Shown piece by piece: positions 10,545-12,164 of a DNA stretch of 12,164 bases. This stretch comes from Mucidula mucida (taxonomy: Eukaryota > Basidiomycota > Agaricomycetes > Agaricales > Physalacriaceae): positions 1 to 12,164 of the forward strand of contig JADNYV010000945.1 in the NCBI GenBank assembly GCA_015501055.1. The letters are read 5' to 3'. Within the stretch, counting starts at the first letter, position 1; every line of letters starts with the position of its first letter. The notes beneath the pieces are model-generated. The model was not told the DNA's origin. It searched no databases and saw only the letters and a list, made by a program, of their open reading frames with translations. Made by a program: the position numbers and the translations under genes.

Positions 10545-12164
10545 TTACCACCGCATCTCCCGAGTGAATTTCCACATATAAGGGGCAGTGTCAACCGCCG
10601 TCATCTCGGCTCTGGAAGCGACTGAAGGTGAAGGTTCACTTGACTTGGTCATGGCATTCGAAGAAGGGTTGGCAATATCAGATGCGACTGCTTCGGCATC
10701 GACGCTAGGTGAAGCTGCGTCGGTAGACGATGGAACTGCAGCGGTAGATGATGAAGACGTGCTTTCGGTAGCTTCCGACGATGAATCTGAAGACGCTCCG
10801 TAGACTTTGACATCGAGGCGGTTTATCGAAGTCGAAGAGGGCGTAGCGGAAGAATCTGAACTAGTCAAGGTCGACTGGACAGAGTTGGAGGTCATCGTAG
10901 ATGAAGCCGAGTCCTCCTCGTCATCCGCCATAGCAGAAGGAGTACTGGAAGCAGTGACAGTGACAGTCCGAGTCTCGGTGATGGTCGTGTATGTCGCGCT
11001 CTCGTCTTCCGCGCTCTCCATGTCCTCCTCCTCCGGTCCGTTCGGGGCAAAGACCAGAGTCACGTTCTGCGCCGGTTCCCGCTCTTGCAAGCTCGTAGCA
11101 CCTTCCGTGACTCCTCCATCGACAATATCCGACGCGTCCTCCGTATCGTCGTCTTCCTCTGAAGTGGAATTCGATGTTGCAGACATGGGCGCAATGACGT
11201 TGGTGTCGATATAGTAGATGAAAGTTTGACTCTGCCTAGCATTTGTGGAGTCATTGCGGCAAGGAACGACGGTCATCGGCGCAGGCTCGTCGGGCGTAGA
11301 GTCATAGGTTGCGCACCAGGCGACGACAGCGAGCTCGCGGGAATCAGTGACGAGATAGTGAAGGCGAACGTATTTGATGTTACGGTCCTGCGAGGCATCC
11401 ATCGTGTTGTCCGCCACCATGTATGTCGTTGTAGCGTTGGTCTCCGACGCGTCCAATTCAACGGGATTCTTGGCAGTGTTCATGTACAACGATCCAAGCT
11501 TCTTCTGCGCGCCAGCGTCGTTGGTCAACTAGAGAAAATTGTTAGAATTTTGAAACAATCACGCATATATTCACATACCATGAGAGAAATCGTTCCAGAG
11601 GGTGCATTCTCGTCCACACGTCGTTCCAAAGTTTCGGTGCTGCGACGGGCAATAGCGCGATGGGAGCGAGAGACGATGAAGGACTGGCCGTGCTTGTTGT
11701 GCACGAGGACTTTGGGAGACAGACGGCGTTCATGGACGTTGACATGGTCGTGATCGCCGTTGACGATGACCTTGGACGAGTCATGCCAGTCATTGTGATG
11801 GTGGTGGCGACGGCGGCGATGGATATGGACGTGCTCGTCGTCGCCGTTCACGATAACCTTGGCGCGATCATCATCGTGGTGACGGTGGTTGTCGTGGATG
11901 TGGACATGGTCATCGTCGCCGTGAGAACAACCTTGTCATGAGGAGCGCGACTAGTGAAGAAGGCTTGGTCGGCGGCGCGCTTGGCCTGGATCTTGATGGG
12001 TAGACCGAGAACGTCATCGTCGAGCTGGACAATCCGCTGGAAAAAGTTGAATATATGCGTCAAACACTTCGCAAAAAGGCACTAACCGCTTCGTGCGCCT
12101 TCCGCCCTTGACATCGTGCTTCCCGGCCTTCTTGGAATCGTGCTTGGCCTTGGAAGCGCCCTTG
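10545..12164 (-). CDS. His-rich repeat, Ser/Thr/acidic-rich probable secreted protein (5' partial)
   Basis: Three exons are visible in transcript order: 12164 to 12087 (or 12083), 12036-11579 and 11528-10545, stop TAA at 10545-10547. The intron 11529-11578 is a clean 50-nt GTATGT...TAG. The first exon is Lys-rich (KGASKAKHDSKKAGKHD). The second begins RIVQLDDDVLGLPIKI and then has tandem blocks of the form KV-x-x-NGD-x-x-HV-x-x-H, rich in His, which could bind metal ions. The last exon has LTNDAGAQKKLGSLYMNT, a two-cysteine segment (WCATYD ... VVPC), N-glycosylation sequons (NAT, NDS, NST, NVT), and a long Ser/Thr/Asp/Glu-rich tail ending PYMWKFTREMRW. There is no hydrophobic C-terminal segment, so no GPI anchor is visible. 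From memory the AQKKLGSLY, CATYD and PY-x-W-x-F end blocks recall an uncharacterised Agaricomycete family. Secretion is inferred from the sequons and composition; any signal peptide is outside the window. The frame breaks once near 11921. Confidence 0.7.
11714..11934 (-). repeat. Three in-gene His-rich coding repeats
   Basis: Within the second visible exon, three successive units begin with Lys-Val: 11934-11861 (74 nt, KVVL then GDDDHVHIH), 11860-11774 (87 nt, KVIVNGDDEHVHIH) and 11773-11714 (60 nt, KVIVNGDHDHVNVH), followed by a related KVLVHNKHGQSF. His residues alternate as HVHIH, a pattern typical of metal-binding stretches. The first unit is one base short of a whole number of codons. 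Confidence 0.75.

Overview
The window looks like nuclear DNA of a filamentous basidiomycete, probably a mushroom-forming Agaricomycete. The genes are split by many very short GT-AG introns (about 47-57 nt) with strong donors (GTATGT, GTGAGT) and short exons. The two recognisable proteins are eukaryotic: the spliceosomal factor CWC27 and the AAA+ ATPase Cdc48/p97. The placement rests on intron style and protein character, not on a database search.

Layout. (1) Positions 1-1432, plus strand: the last part of the cyclophilin domain and the whole C-terminal part of CWC27, cut by the left edge. (2) 1433-2164: no supported gene. (3) 2165-2544, plus strand: a small, probably broken coding region whose two halves cannot be joined by a normal intron. 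(4) 2916-5834, minus strand: a complete ten-exon CDC48 gene of 816 codons plus stop, with every splice junction resolved and in frame. Its stop faces the CWC27 stop, so the two housekeeping genes are convergent. (5) 5835-7186: CDC48 upstream region and non-coding sequence. (6) 7187-about 9510: an array of diverged direct repeats with two levels of order (a long A unit present twice and a B unit present five times), the most unusual DNA here. (7) 9511-10544: one weak hydrophobic reading frame and otherwise no supported gene. (8) 10545-12164, minus strand: the C-terminal three exons of a protein with histidine-rich tandem repeats followed by a Ser/Thr/Asp/Glu-rich region with several N-glycosylation sequons; its N-terminus lies beyond the right edge.

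Functionally, CWC27 (spliceosome Bact complex, link to exon-junction-complex loading) and CDC48 (ubiquitin-dependent protein extraction) are independent housekeeping genes that happen to be neighbours; nothing suggests a shared pathway. The His-rich/Ser-Thr-rich protein and the repeat array look lineage-specific. Two of the genes (CWC27 near 371, the His-rich protein near 11921) each show what looks like a single-base frame problem inside otherwise well-conserved coding sequence. Either the source sequence has small indel errors or these alleles are damaged.
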